From Candidatus Leptovillus affinis (GTDB taxonomy: Bacteria > Chloroflexota > Anaerolineae > Promineifilales > Promineifilaceae), in NCBI GenBank assembly GCA_016705235.1, contig JADIYP010000001.1, positions 248,001 through 312,000 on the forward strand: a stretch of 64,000 nt of DNA, in the 5' to 3' direction. The notes beneath the pieces are model-generated. The model worked only from the letters and a program-made list of their open reading frames with translations, was not told the DNA's origin and made no database searches. Position 1 is the stretch's first letter. Every line of letters starts with the position of its first letter. Position numbers and translations under genes: made by a program. Positions 16,158 through 23,491 of this stretch are shown piece after piece.

Positions 16158-16262
16158 AGCAGCCTGTCGGAGAACCTCTTTTTGTAGCCGGGGTATCCTT
16201 ACCCCGCCTCTGGAAGACGCGGTAAGAAACCACGGCTACGGGTACTTTTCCGACAAACTGCT
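16158..16262. mobile_element. MITE family B, copy 1 (105 bp, TA target)
   Basis: The ends AGCAGCCTGTCGGAGAA and, inverted, AGCAGTTTGTCGGAAAA flank an inner palindrome around GTAGCCGGGGTATCC / GGTAAGAAACCACGGCTAC. A near-identical copy in opposite orientation lies at 41114-41218, flanked by TA on both sides. TA target sites point to IS630/Tc1-type mobilisation (inference). Confidence 0.8.
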
Positions 16263-16269
16263 GCAAATC

Positions 16270-16384
16270 GCTTAACCACCGGCTGCACTCAGACTTGGCT
16301 GAATTCTGCTGGTTAATTTGAAGTATCGGCATCCCGAAGAGGGGCAACATCCCGCCCCCAAGCCGGTGAGCCGAAGCGTTAGAC
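16270..16384 (+). repeat. attC-like site after the APH gene
   Basis: GCTTAAC (16270-16276) fits RYYYAAC and GTTAGAC (16378-16384) fits GTTRRRY. CACCGGCT just inside the left core pairs with AGCCGGTG near the right, and GAGCCGAAGC precedes the right core as in many attC sites. The spacing of the inner arms is not the usual 5-6 bases. Confidence 0.5.
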
Positions 16385-16573
16385 GGACTTAACAAGGCAA
16401 CGGCCGTTCGGCAAAGTTACCCCCGTATTACATAACGAGGGTAAGGATGGAAACGGCCGTCTTGAGTGCAGAGTCTTGTGTGCGGAATGAAGTGGGGGAA
16501 ACGGCAGTTTCCCTATTGGCGCGGTTTGTCAAAGCGATTTACAGTACCAATATCATTCATCACAGGAGACATC

Positions 16574-16603
16574 ATGAGTGGTCTAACCCACCACCACGAA
16601 TGA
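16574..16603 (+). CDS. Nine-codon open frame with a good ribosome site
   Basis: AGGAGA precedes ATG at 16574, which encodes MSGLTHHHE then TGA. It may be a leader peptide upstream of the reductase-like gene or the remnant of a deleted gene. There is no independent support. Confidence 0.25.
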   Translation: MSGLTHHHE

Positions 16604-16611
16604 ATAGGTTG

Positions 16612-16644
16612 AGATTTGTCAAATCTTAAAGATTTGTCAAATCT
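16612..16644. promoter_or_regulatory. Two tandem 15-bp palindromes, operator-like
   Basis: AGATTTGTCAAATCT occurs at 16612-16626 and 16630-16644, 18 bp apart, each a perfect palindrome around a central T. They end 20 bp before the start of the reductase-like gene, where a dimeric repressor could bind. Alternatively they form an mRNA hairpin. Confidence 0.5.
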
Positions 16645-16664
16645 ATTTTCAAGGGAGATTCAGT

Positions 16665-17255
16665 ATGGCTCGTCTGATTTACTCGGCAATCTCATCACTC
16701 GACGGTTACATCGAGGACACAAACGGCCGGTTTGACTGGGCAGCGCCAGATGAGGAAGTGCATGGATTCATCAATAACCTCGAACGCACGGCCGGTACGC
16801 ATCTCTACGGACGACGGATGTATGAGACAATGAAGAGTTGGGAAACCGACCCTAACCTGATTGCCGGCTCCCCGATCACGCGCGACTTTGCGCAAATTTG
16901 GCAGGCCGCCGACAAAATCGTGTATTCCAAAACCTTGACGGCCGTCTCCACGCGCAAAACGCATCTCGAACGAAATTTCGATCCCGAAGCCATTAAACGA
17001 CTCAAAGAAGCGAAGGAACAGGATATACTCATAGGTGGACCCCATCTGGCCGCCCACGCCTTCAGCGCAGGGCTAATCGATGAGTGCCATCTATTCCTTG
17101 CGCCTGTCCTGGTGGGTGGAGGAAAACAATCCCTCCCCAGCAATGTCTACCTGGAGCTTGAGCTTTTGGAGGAACGACATTTTGGCAGCGGCATGGTTTT
17201 CCTCCGTTATCGAACAGTGGCAAAACCAGTTGGTGGGAGTTTGGCGGCGTCATGA
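16665..17255 (+). CDS. Dihydrofolate reductase-family (RibD C-terminal fold) protein
   Basis: The 196-residue protein has the RibD_C/DHFR-like fold: MARLIYSAISSLDGYIED at the N-terminus, HLYGRRMYETMKSW, a nucleotide-binding DILIGGPHLAAHAFSAGLIDE motif and FLAPVLVGGGKQSLP near the C-terminus. Members reduce pterin- or pyrimidine-like substrates with NADPH. Which one cannot be told, and close homologues are often annotated only as dihydrofolate reductase family. A GGGAGA ribosome site precedes the ATG. Two tandem palindromes just upstream may control it. Confidence 0.85.
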   Translation: MARLIYSAISSLDGYIEDTNGRFDWAAPDEEVHGFINNLERTAGTHLYGRRMYETMKSWETDPNLIAGSPITRDFAQIWQAADKIVYSKTLTAVSTRKTHLERNFDPEAIKRLKEAKEQDILIGGPHLAAHAFSAGLIDECHLFLAPVLVGGGKQSLPSNVYLELELLEERHFGSGMVFLRYRTVAKPVGGSLAAS

Positions 17256-17326
17256 GAAACGGCCGTAACCGTCCAGCACGACACCCGGCTGCCCATCAAA
17301 CACCAACACACAAAGGAAATGTCAGG

Positions 17327-17791
17327 ATGAGCGAGAACGAAGCCCAATCATTTGCCGCCACTTTGCAAAAAGAAGGTAATTTTACGTTTGTAGCCATCCC
17401 ATTCTCCCCACGCGAAGTGTGGGGAGCAAAACCACGCTATTATGTTACAGGAACCATCAACGGCATTGCCGTCCGAGGAACTCTGGGCGCATCAGGACAA
17501 GATTATTTTCTTCGTTTGGGCGCCGCATGGCTGCGAGACGGCGGCATCGAACCCGGAGCAACTGTCATGGTGAATTTGTCATTAGAAGGCCCGCAAGAAA
17601 ACAATCTGGCTGCAGACATCGTGACAGCGCTGGCAAACAGCCCCAAAGCCAAGGCATTCTTCGACGGGCTGCCAACGTATTACCGGAAAAACTACATCCG
17701 GTGGATCGAGAGCGCGAAGCGCGAAGCGACACGCGCCAAACGGATCGATGACATGGTGAAGCTTTTAGAGCAAGAAAAGCGTGAGAAATAA
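17327..17791 (+). CDS. YdeI/OmdA-type DUF1905 protein
   Basis: A 154-residue protein has an N-terminal DUF1905 beta-barrel (FVAIPFSPREVWGAKPRYYVTGTINGIAVRGTLGASGQDYFLRLGAAWLRDGGIEPGATVMVNLSLEGPQ). A C-terminal helical bacteriocin-protection/OmdA segment (ALANSPKAKAFFDGLPTYYRKNYIRWIESAKREATRAKRIDDMVKLL) follows. The second half is the YdeI-family signature, linked to envelope and antimicrobial stress. The internal start at 17327 was preferred because GGAAATGTCAGG precedes it and the domain begins there. A second, single-domain DUF1905 gene is at 18703. Confidence 0.85.
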   Translation: MSENEAQSFAATLQKEGNFTFVAIPFSPREVWGAKPRYYVTGTINGIAVRGTLGASGQDYFLRLGAAWLRDGGIEPGATVMVNLSLEGPQENNLAADIVTALANSPKAKAFFDGLPTYYRKNYIRWIESAKREATRAKRIDDMVKLLEQEKREK

Positions 17792-17860
17792 ATTACGGCC
17801 TGACTTTCCTGGCCTCCGCAAGCTCTTCCAGGCCAATTGCGACAGGAATGAGCTATCCCT

Positions 17861-18631
17861 TTGAACGACGAAACCACACAGCAGGCTTCGCGCCAGTATT
17901 GGGATAACGTAGCCCCGTTTTTTGATGATGAGCCAGATCATGGGCTGCGCAACCCTGTAGTTCTGGATGCGTGGACCCATTTACTTCGGGCGTCTCTGCC
18001 CTACACCGAGGCGGCCATTTTGGATATTGGCTGCGGCACAGGATCGTTAAGCGCGGTGCTGGCCGGACTGGGGCACCAGGTGACAGGAATCGACTTGTCG
18101 CCGGTCATGATTTCTATCGCCCAGACAAAAGCCGCAAAACAAGGATGTCTTCAGACCAGGGGTAGCCATGGCGTGGTGCGCGGCCGGGGGGGTTCGCCCC
18201 CCCCCCCCCCACAACCGGAACCAGAAAAAAAAAAAAAAACCAAAAAAAAAAAAAAAACAAAAATTCAGATAGCGTTTCATGTGCAAGATGCAGCAGCGCT
18301 TGATCTGCCTCCTGAGCAGTTTGATGCCCTCGTTTGCCGGCATCTGCTGTGGGCCTTGCCAGAACCGGAACAAGTTCTTCGCAGGTGGGCTGAATTACTG
18401 AAACCGAACGGACGGCTGATCCTGATTGAGGGGTTTTGGGATTCTGGCGGCGGATTGCACGCCAGGGAAATAAGCGAAATCCTTCCGCCTTGCTTTGAGG
18501 TTTATTCCATTCATAATCTGGCCGATCATCCCGATTATTGGGGCAAAGAAGTGAGCGATGAGCGTTATGCCATCATCGCAGACAAAAACCAAAGGGTTTG
18601 GAAACCCTCAGGGTTTGCCGCCGACGCCTGA
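17861..18631 (+). CDS. Class I SAM-dependent methyltransferase carrying a low-complexity insert
   Basis: The 256-residue frame starts at TTG 17861. It has the Rossmann methyltransferase motifs AAILDIGCGTGSLSAVLAGLGHQVTGIDLSPVMISIAQTKAAKQG (about 50-95), then FDALVCRHLLWALPEPEQVLRRWAELLKPNGRLILIEG. Between motifs I and II an in-frame stretch of about 35 residues (GSPPPPPQPEPEKKKKTKKKKKTK) interrupts the fold. It is encoded by poly-C and poly-A runs. Such an insert would sit in the acidic-loop region beside the SAM site, so activity is doubtful. No ATG start fits the frame. Confidence 0.75.
   Translation: MNDETTQQASRQYWDNVAPFFDDEPDHGLRNPVVLDAWTHLLRASLPYTEAAILDIGCGTGSLSAVLAGLGHQVTGIDLSPVMISIAQTKAAKQGCLQTRGSHGVVRGRGGSPPPPPQPEPEKKKKTKKKKKTKIQIAFHVQDAAALDLPPEQFDALVCRHLLWALPEPEQVLRRWAELLKPNGRLILIEGFWDSGGGLHAREISEILPPCFEVYSIHNLADHPDYWGKEVSDERYAIIADKNQRVWKPSGFAADA
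18150..18262. repeat. Poly-C / poly-A low-complexity insert in the methyltransferase gene
   Basis: A GC-rich stretch ends in 14 C (18197-18210), then come 15 A (18225-18239), CC, and 16 A (18242-18257). The flanks rejoin a normal methyltransferase reading frame. Nothing else in the window looks like it. Possible explanations are an assembly artefact, replication slippage, or an inserted polyadenylate-like sequence. Confidence 0.75.
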
Positions 18632-18667
18632 TTGGGGTGGGTAACGGCCGTTACCCTCTAACACACC

Positions 18668-18696
18668 TTATCACCCCATCACACATTTGTTATACT
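18668..18696 (+). promoter_or_regulatory. Promoter, leaderless, for the DUF1905 gene
   Basis: TTATCA (18668-18673), a 17-bp spacer and TATACT (18691-18696) lie six bases before the ATG at 18703, leaving no room for a ribosome site. Confidence 0.6.
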
Positions 18697-18702
18697 CTAC
18701 CC

Positions 18703-18990
18703 ATGTACATTGAGTTCAACGACAAAATTTGGTTTTGGCGGGGACCCGCCCCATGGTTCTTCGTTACCGTTCCAGAGCTGGAGTCCCGCGAAATTAAAGG
18801 GGTTTCCAGTTCGGTAACATATGGTTGGGGCGTCATTCCGGTCATCGTTCAAATTGGTCAAACCGAATGGCAGACATCGTTATTTCCCAAAGACGGCCGC
18901 TACCTTGTGCCCCTTAAAGCGAGCGTCCGAAAAGCGGAAAGCCTGGAAGAAGGGGATTATGTGACGGTGCGGCTTGATATTCGTTTGTAA
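18703..18990 (+). CDS. DUF1905 domain protein
   Basis: A 95-residue single-domain protein: MYIEFNDKIWFWRGPAPWFFVTVPELESREIK, then WGVIPVIVQIGQTEWQTSLFPKDGRYLVPLKASVRKAESLEEGDYVTVRLDIRL. This is the DUF1905 beta-barrel without the C-terminal OmdA helices found in the gene at 17327. The start at 18703 follows a TATACT -10 box at six bases. No function is established for the stand-alone domain. Confidence 0.85.
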   Translation: MYIEFNDKIWFWRGPAPWFFVTVPELESREIKGVSSSVTYGWGVIPVIVQIGQTEWQTSLFPKDGRYLVPLKASVRKAESLEEGDYVTVRLDIRL

Positions 18991-19031
18991 AGAAAACGGC
19001 CGGTTATTTTGCCAACACCAGGGAGAAAGTA

Positions 19032-19529
19032 ATGACCATTATCGACAATGAAATGTTATGGCGACAGTTTGCCGTGACCATCGACTCGTTTGGCGACGCG
19101 CTGCGTACCTGTCCCGATGACCTCTGGGAACAGCGTCTGTGGGAAGACGAGTCAGACCAGTGGGTGGCCGCCGGTTTTTCGGCCTACTGGTATTTGTGTT
19201 ACCACACGATCTTCTGGCTGGACCTCTACTTAACCGGCGCGGAAGAAGGTTTTGCGCCGCCTGAGCCTTTTGACCTGGTAGAGATGGAAGCAAACGAGAT
19301 TCTTCCCCGAATCTACACCCGTGAAGAGCTGCTTGGCTACCTGAACACGTGCCGCCAAAAATACCAGGAAACCATTACGAATCTGTCAACCGAACAGGCT
19401 TACCGCGTGTGCCAGTTCCCCTGGGGAGAGCTGCCTTTTGCGGAGCTTTTGTTGTACACCATGCGCCATGTGCAGGAACACGCCGCACAACTCCACCTGT
19501 TTCTGGGAAATCACGCCCGTACCCGGTAA
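19032..19529 (+). CDS. DinB-like four-helix-bundle protein
   Basis: A 165-residue protein shows the DinB/YfiT-type pattern: WDxVAAGFSAYWYLCYHTIFWLDLYLTG with the metal-binding His in the second helix, then ELLGYLNTCRQKYQETITNLS and, near the C-terminus, LLLYTMRHVQEHAAQLHLFLG with the paired His residues. Related proteins are metal-dependent thiol S-transferases (bacillithiol or mycothiol type) or have unknown substrates. GGGAGAAAG precedes the ATG. Confidence 0.85.
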   Translation: MTIIDNEMLWRQFAVTIDSFGDALRTCPDDLWEQRLWEDESDQWVAAGFSAYWYLCYHTIFWLDLYLTGAEEGFAPPEPFDLVEMEANEILPRIYTREELLGYLNTCRQKYQETITNLSTEQAYRVCQFPWGELPFAELLLYTMRHVQEHAAQLHLFLGNHARTR

Positions 19530-19618
19530 TCGGCCGCCCGTAATCCGAAAGCCCCCACGATGGATAAGCAGCCGGTGTATGGATGCCAACTCTCCACTTC
19601 GCTTTGGAATCTAAAATC

Positions 19619-19739
19619 GGTTCTTTGGGATTTCAGGGGGTTGACACCCAATGATGCGTGAAGCGTGTTGCGTGACCAGAGAGACCTCACGCAATACGCA
19701 TCACGCTTCACGCCCGACCCCACGAAATCCTAAAGACTC
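19619..19739. mobile_element. MITE family A, copy 2 (8-bp target duplication)
   Basis: Nearly identical to the copy at 12629-12749 and in the same orientation. The flanks CTAAAATC at 19611-19618 and 19740-19747 are an exact 8-bp duplication. The acetyltransferase ATG lies only three bases beyond the right duplication, so the element now supplies the gene's 5' region. Confidence 0.87.
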
Positions 19740-19750
19740 CTAAAATCAAA

Positions 19751-20296
19751 ATGCTCCATAAACCCGTGTTAGAAGGCCAAACCATTCTTCTCCGCCCGGC
19801 GCGCCCGGAAGACGCCGAGGCCGTATTCGCTTCTCTAGCCGACGAAGAGGTCGCCCGATTAACCGGCACCACCGAGACGTTCACTCTGGCGCAAGTTCAG
19901 GCCCATTACGCCCGGATAGTGGATGCGCCAGATCGCGCCGATTACATCATCGTGGCCAAAGACGATCCCGCTTCTGTTCTGGGCGAAGTTGTTCTGAACG
20001 ACATCGACTGGCACAATCGCTCGGCCGGCTTTCGGATTGCTCTCTTTGACAGCGCACAATTTGGCAAAGGGTACGGCTCTCAAGCCACCCGGCTGATGGT
20101 TCAGTATGGATTTGAGACCTTAAACCTGCACCGCATTGAGCTGGAAGTCTACGACTTTAATCCACGCGCGGCGCATGTCTACGAAAAGGCCGGTTTTGTG
20201 CGCGAAGGGGAGAAGCGCGATGCTCTTTTCTGGCAAGGCAGCTATCACAAGGCCATCGTGATGAGTATTCTGCAGCCTGATTATGAAAACGGGTAG
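19751..20296 (+). CDS. GNAT-family N-acetyltransferase (RimJ/RimL type)
   Basis: The 181-residue protein shows ILLRPARPEDAEAVFASLADEEVARLTG at the N-terminus. It has the acetyl-CoA-binding FGKGYGSQATRLMVQYGFETLNLHRIELEVYDFNPRAAHVYEKAGFVREGEKRDALFWQG of RimJ/RimL-type GNAT enzymes. Substrate is unknown; relatives acetylate protein N-termini, polyamines or antibiotics. Its start lies right after a MITE, so its original promoter has probably been displaced. Confidence 0.9.
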   Translation: MLHKPVLEGQTILLRPARPEDAEAVFASLADEEVARLTGTTETFTLAQVQAHYARIVDAPDRADYIIVAKDDPASVLGEVVLNDIDWHNRSAGFRIALFDSAQFGKGYGSQATRLMVQYGFETLNLHRIELEVYDFNPRAAHVYEKAGFVREGEKRDALFWQGSYHKAIVMSILQPDYENG

Positions 20297-20340
20297 GGCG
20301 GGTAACGGCCGTTTCTATCGCCACTTAGCCCCTGCCGGAT

Positions 20341-20346
20341 TATACT
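20341..20346 (+). promoter_or_regulatory. -10 box of a leaderless epimerase transcript
   Basis: TATACT lies six bases before the ATG at 20353, and no ribosome site fits in between. The -35 region is not clear. Confidence 0.45.
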
Positions 20347-20352
20347 TGGGCC

Positions 20353-21393
20353 ATGAGCAACCAACCTGTCACCCCCCGTTTAACCTGGGAAGCCATCACC
20401 CTAAAACTGCGCAATCCATTCCGCATTTCCTACGGCGTCAGCGAGACGCGCCAGGCATTCTGGCTGCGGCTGGCCAACGACGAAGGCTGGGGCGAAGGCA
20501 CCATCCCGTCTTATTATGGCATTAGCGATGAGGCGATGACGGCCGTGTGGCGCACCGCCGCCCATTCCCCCATCCCCTTCCCCGACGACCCGGCCAACAT
20601 CCCCGCCTGGGTAGGCGACGATGGCCCGGCTCCCGCCCGCTGCGCCCTGGATTTAGCCCTGCACGACCGCATTGCGCGGCAGCGCGGACTCCCCCTCTAC
20701 CAACTGTTAGACCTGCCGCGCCCGCAGCCCATGCCCACCTCCTTCACCATCAGCCTGGACGAACCAGAAAAAATGGCCGCCATGGCCCGCCAGATGGCCC
20801 ACTGCCCGATCATCAAAGTGAAGCTAGGCGGCCAAAACGACGAAGCCTGTATCGCTGCCATCCGCGCCGCGCGGCCCGACGCCCGCCTGCGCATCGACGC
20901 CAACGCCGGTTGGTCGGCGGAAGAGGCCGTGCGGCATGTGGCCGCTCTGGAACCCTACAACCTGGAACTGATCGAGCAGCCGACGGCCAAAGAAGACATC
21001 GAAGGCATGGGCTACGTGCAGGCGCACACACAAATCCCGGTGGTCGCCGATGAATCTGTGCAAACCCTGGCTAATGTCGAAGCGCTGGCCGCCGCTGGCG
21101 TGCAAGCCATCAACCTGAAGTTGATGAAAGTTGGCGGATTGGCCCCTGGGCTGCACCTGCTGCGGCGAGCGCGGCAGTTAGGGCTGCGGGTGATGCTGGG
21201 CTGCATGGTCGAGACATCGCTGGGCACAACGGCGATGGCCCATCTGGCCGGGCTGGCCGAGTGGTTGGACCTGGACGCCCCGCTGCTGATTGCCAATGAC
21301 CCGTTTGTCGGCGTGGAGTATAATGAGTCTCTGGCTTTAAATTTGCCCACGCGCCCTGGAATTGGCGTGACGCGGCGACAACCTGGAGAGTGA
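20353..21393 (+). CDS. Dipeptide epimerase of the enolase superfamily (L-Ala-D/L-Glu epimerase type)
   Basis: The 346-residue protein has the muconate-lactonizing-enzyme subgroup layout. An N-terminal capping domain comes first (LRNPFRISYGVSETRQAFWLRLA). The catalytic KVK pair follows (Lys155/157), then the metal ligands in DANAGW (about 182), IEQPT (about 207) and VADESV (about 232), and KLMKVGG (about 257) as the second catalytic lysine. Enzymes of this type epimerise L-Ala-D-Glu and similar dipeptides from peptidoglycan. The next gene, four bases after the stop, is an NlpC/P60 peptidase that could release such dipeptides, which supports the assignment. Confidence 0.87.
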   Translation: MSNQPVTPRLTWEAITLKLRNPFRISYGVSETRQAFWLRLANDEGWGEGTIPSYYGISDEAMTAVWRTAAHSPIPFPDDPANIPAWVGDDGPAPARCALDLALHDRIARQRGLPLYQLLDLPRPQPMPTSFTISLDEPEKMAAMARQMAHCPIIKVKLGGQNDEACIAAIRAARPDARLRIDANAGWSAEEAVRHVAALEPYNLELIEQPTAKEDIEGMGYVQAHTQIPVVADESVQTLANVEALAAAGVQAINLKLMKVGGLAPGLHLLRRARQLGLRVMLGCMVETSLGTTAMAHLAGLAEWLDLDAPLLIANDPFVGVEYNESLALNLPTRPGIGVTRRQPGE

Positions 21394-21396
21394 CAC

Positions 21397-22404
21397 TTGA
21401 TTGAGGCTATTCAGTCAACCTTATCAGACTTTTCGCAGCGCGACAGCCGCCTGCATTACTGCGAGTTAGACGCCGACAGCTTAGAACGCAGCCAATGTGT
21501 GTTATCGGGCACAGTTCTGGATGCCAGCAACCTGGCCGAGGTCATTGCCGAGTTGTCGGCGCGTTTCCCACAAATCACGTTTGATACGCGCAAGGTGGCG
21601 TTTCTCAGCCAAACGCCGCCGCGTTGGCTAACCGTGGGCACGAATGCAACCAGCGTTCACGCCGAACCATCCTGGCGCGCCGAGCAAATGACGCAGGCGC
21701 TGAATGGCTGGATGGTGGAGGTGCTGTTGGAGCAGGAATCGTGGGCATTTGTGCGACAAACAAATGGCTATCTGGGTTGGATGTACCGGCCGTACCTGAC
21801 AAACGAGACGCCGCCACCGGCGACGCATCTGGTGTATGAACCGATTGGGCGGCTGCGGGCAGAACCACAACCTGCCGGCGAACTGGTCGGGCGGGTGATG
21901 GCGGGCACGGCCGTTGCCGTAACGGCCGTCCACGACACCTGGGCGCAAGTCCACCTCACCAATGGCCCGACAGGCTGGCTGCCCCAATCGGCCCTGCGCG
22001 CCCTGGCAGACCTGCCGCAAGACGAAGACGGCCGTCGCCAAACCATCATCCAAACCGCCCACACGTTGACGGGCGTGCCTTACCTGTGGGGCGGCTGCAC
22101 CGCCATGGGCATCGACTGCTCTGGCTTTGCCCAACTTACCCACCGGCTGGCAGGCATCGAAATCCCCCGCGACGCCGACATGCAGTTCAGCGCCGGCGAA
22201 CCGGTTGAGCCGCCGTTCAAACCGGGCGACCTCTTTTTCTTTGGCAACGATCGTGGACACCGGGCCATTTCCCATGTAGGCATCAGCCTGGGCGGCTGGC
22301 GCGCCATCCATTCCTCGCGGGCACGCAACGGCGTCTACATCGACAACGTGCAAGAAGCGCCCCACCTGCGGCAGATTTACGTCGGCGCGCGTACGTTTTT
22401 GTAA
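21397..22404 (+). CDS. NlpC/P60 (C40) endopeptidase with SH3 domains
   Basis: A 335-residue protein carries two bacterial SH3-type segments (about 80-195, e.g. VHAEPSWRAEQMTQALNGWMVEVL and LRAEPQPAGELVGRVMAGTAVAV). The catalytic C40 domain follows, with GIDCSGFAQ (nucleophile Cys near 240), RAISHVGISLG (His near 292) and WRAIHSSRARNGV. No signal peptide is apparent, as in cytoplasmic YkfC-type gamma-D-Glu-diamino-acid peptidases. It starts at TTG with GGAGAG upstream and is coupled to the epimerase gene. Together they fit murein-peptide recycling. Confidence 0.88.
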   Translation: MIEAIQSTLSDFSQRDSRLHYCELDADSLERSQCVLSGTVLDASNLAEVIAELSARFPQITFDTRKVAFLSQTPPRWLTVGTNATSVHAEPSWRAEQMTQALNGWMVEVLLEQESWAFVRQTNGYLGWMYRPYLTNETPPPATHLVYEPIGRLRAEPQPAGELVGRVMAGTAVAVTAVHDTWAQVHLTNGPTGWLPQSALRALADLPQDEDGRRQTIIQTAHTLTGVPYLWGGCTAMGIDCSGFAQLTHRLAGIEIPRDADMQFSAGEPVEPPFKPGDLFFFGNDRGHRAISHVGISLGGWRAIHSSRARNGVYIDNVQEAPHLRQIYVGARTFL

Positions 22405-22427
22405 CCAGCAAACACCGAACTTTCCAT

Positions 22428-22475
22428 AAAAAACACGGTCAGAGCGAACAATTGCTCTGGCCGTGTTTTAATTTC
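22428..22475. terminator. Bidirectional rho-independent terminator between convergent operons
   Basis: AAAACACGG-t-CAGAGC pairs with GCTCTG-g-CCGTGTTTT over an 8-base loop, with A-tracts on the left and T-tracts on the right. It therefore serves both the + strand peptidase gene and the minus-strand ABC operon. Confidence 0.9.
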
Positions 22476-22500
22476 TGCGATTGGCGAACGCCGCGCCGAT

Positions 22501-23481
22501 TTACCGGCGGCGCGGATTGAGCAAATCATTTAAGCCATCGCCCAACAAATTCCAGCCGATGCCAAAGAAGATAAGCGCCAGCGAGATGGGCAGAAACGTC
22601 CACCAGTATGCGAACGGATTACCGCCGATGCCAATGATGTAATCGCGGGCAGCAACCAACATCACGCCCCAGGTAACGCTGCCGCCAAAGCCAATAAAGA
22701 TAAAGGCCGACGCCAGGATAACGGAACCGCCAATGTCGCGCGCGACAAGAACGACCGAAGGCGCAATCACATTGGGCAGCAAATGCCGCCAGACGATACG
22801 GCCGTTGCCCGCTCCCATTGCCCGAGCGGCCGTCACATAATCGGCATGTTTTTGTTGGATCACCATGCCGTTCACCAACCGGGCATACGGCATCCAAGAA
22901 AAAATGATCAACGCCAGCATGATGGGGTCCAAATCCAGCGTAATCAGCATGTTTTCCCACCAGACGAACTCTTCCGGCAGGGTGAACGGGTTGAATATCC
23001 GGGTAAAGAGCATCCGTTGGAAAAGCCAGACGGCGGCAATGACCGGGAAGGTGAGAAAAGCATCGGTAAACAACATGAGAATCTGGTTGATCGCGCCGCC
23101 GGCATAGCCGGAGACAATGCCTACCAGCAGCCCAAAAGCGGCCGAAACCAGGGTGACAGTCAACCCAAATTTAATGGCCGAGCGCGTGCCCCAAACCAGC
23201 GTGTATAAAACATCCCACTGCTGAAATCTATCCTGCCCAGGGATAAAACCAAACCGGGCCAGGCTGGCTAGCTGGCCCACCGTGCCCAACGGGTTGGCCG
23301 CAGAGGGTGCCTGGGGCAAACGATCCAGGGTGCGGACCGTGGTTTTAAAGGGCGGCGGATTCGCCGGGTCGTCTGGCGGCGCGAGATAGGGCGCGGCCAA
23401 GGCCACAAAGAAGAAGATGCCGAGCAGGAAAAGCGCCAGCCAATTTTGTTTGTGTTTAAAGAATCGTCGCCAATCTAACAT
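22501..23481 (-). CDS. ABC dipeptide/oligopeptide permease, DppC type (second set)
   Basis: A 326-residue membrane protein begins MLDWRRFFKHKQNWLALFLLGIFFFVALAAPYLAP (first transmembrane segment). It contains the EAA-type loop YVTAARAMGAGNGRIVWRHLLPNVIAPSVVL of binding-protein-dependent permeases and ends GIGWNLLGDGLNDLLNPR, a DppC hallmark. The true start at 23481 has GAGGGG upstream; a longer frame reads out of a neighbouring gene. It is the last gene of the long minus-strand transporter operon, followed by the terminator at 22428-22475. Confidence 0.9.
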   Translation of the reverse strand: MLDWRRFFKHKQNWLALFLLGIFFFVALAAPYLAPPDDPANPPPFKTTVRTLDRLPQAPSAANPLGTVGQLASLARFGFIPGQDRFQQWDVLYTLVWGTRSAIKFGLTVTLVSAAFGLLVGIVSGYAGGAINQILMLFTDAFLTFPVIAAVWLFQRMLFTRIFNPFTLPEEFVWWENMLITLDLDPIMLALIIFSWMPYARLVNGMVIQQKHADYVTAARAMGAGNGRIVWRHLLPNVIAPSVVLVARDIGGSVILASAFIFIGFGGSVTWGVMLVAARDYIIGIGGNPFAYWWTFLPISLALIFFGIGWNLLGDGLNDLLNPRRR

Positions 23482-23491
23482 GGTTTTCCCC

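Noticed and set aside
5000..19000. Integron integrase or other tyrosine recombinase
   Set aside because: No frame on either strand shows the R-H-R-Y recombinase pattern; the array lacks an integrase inside the window.
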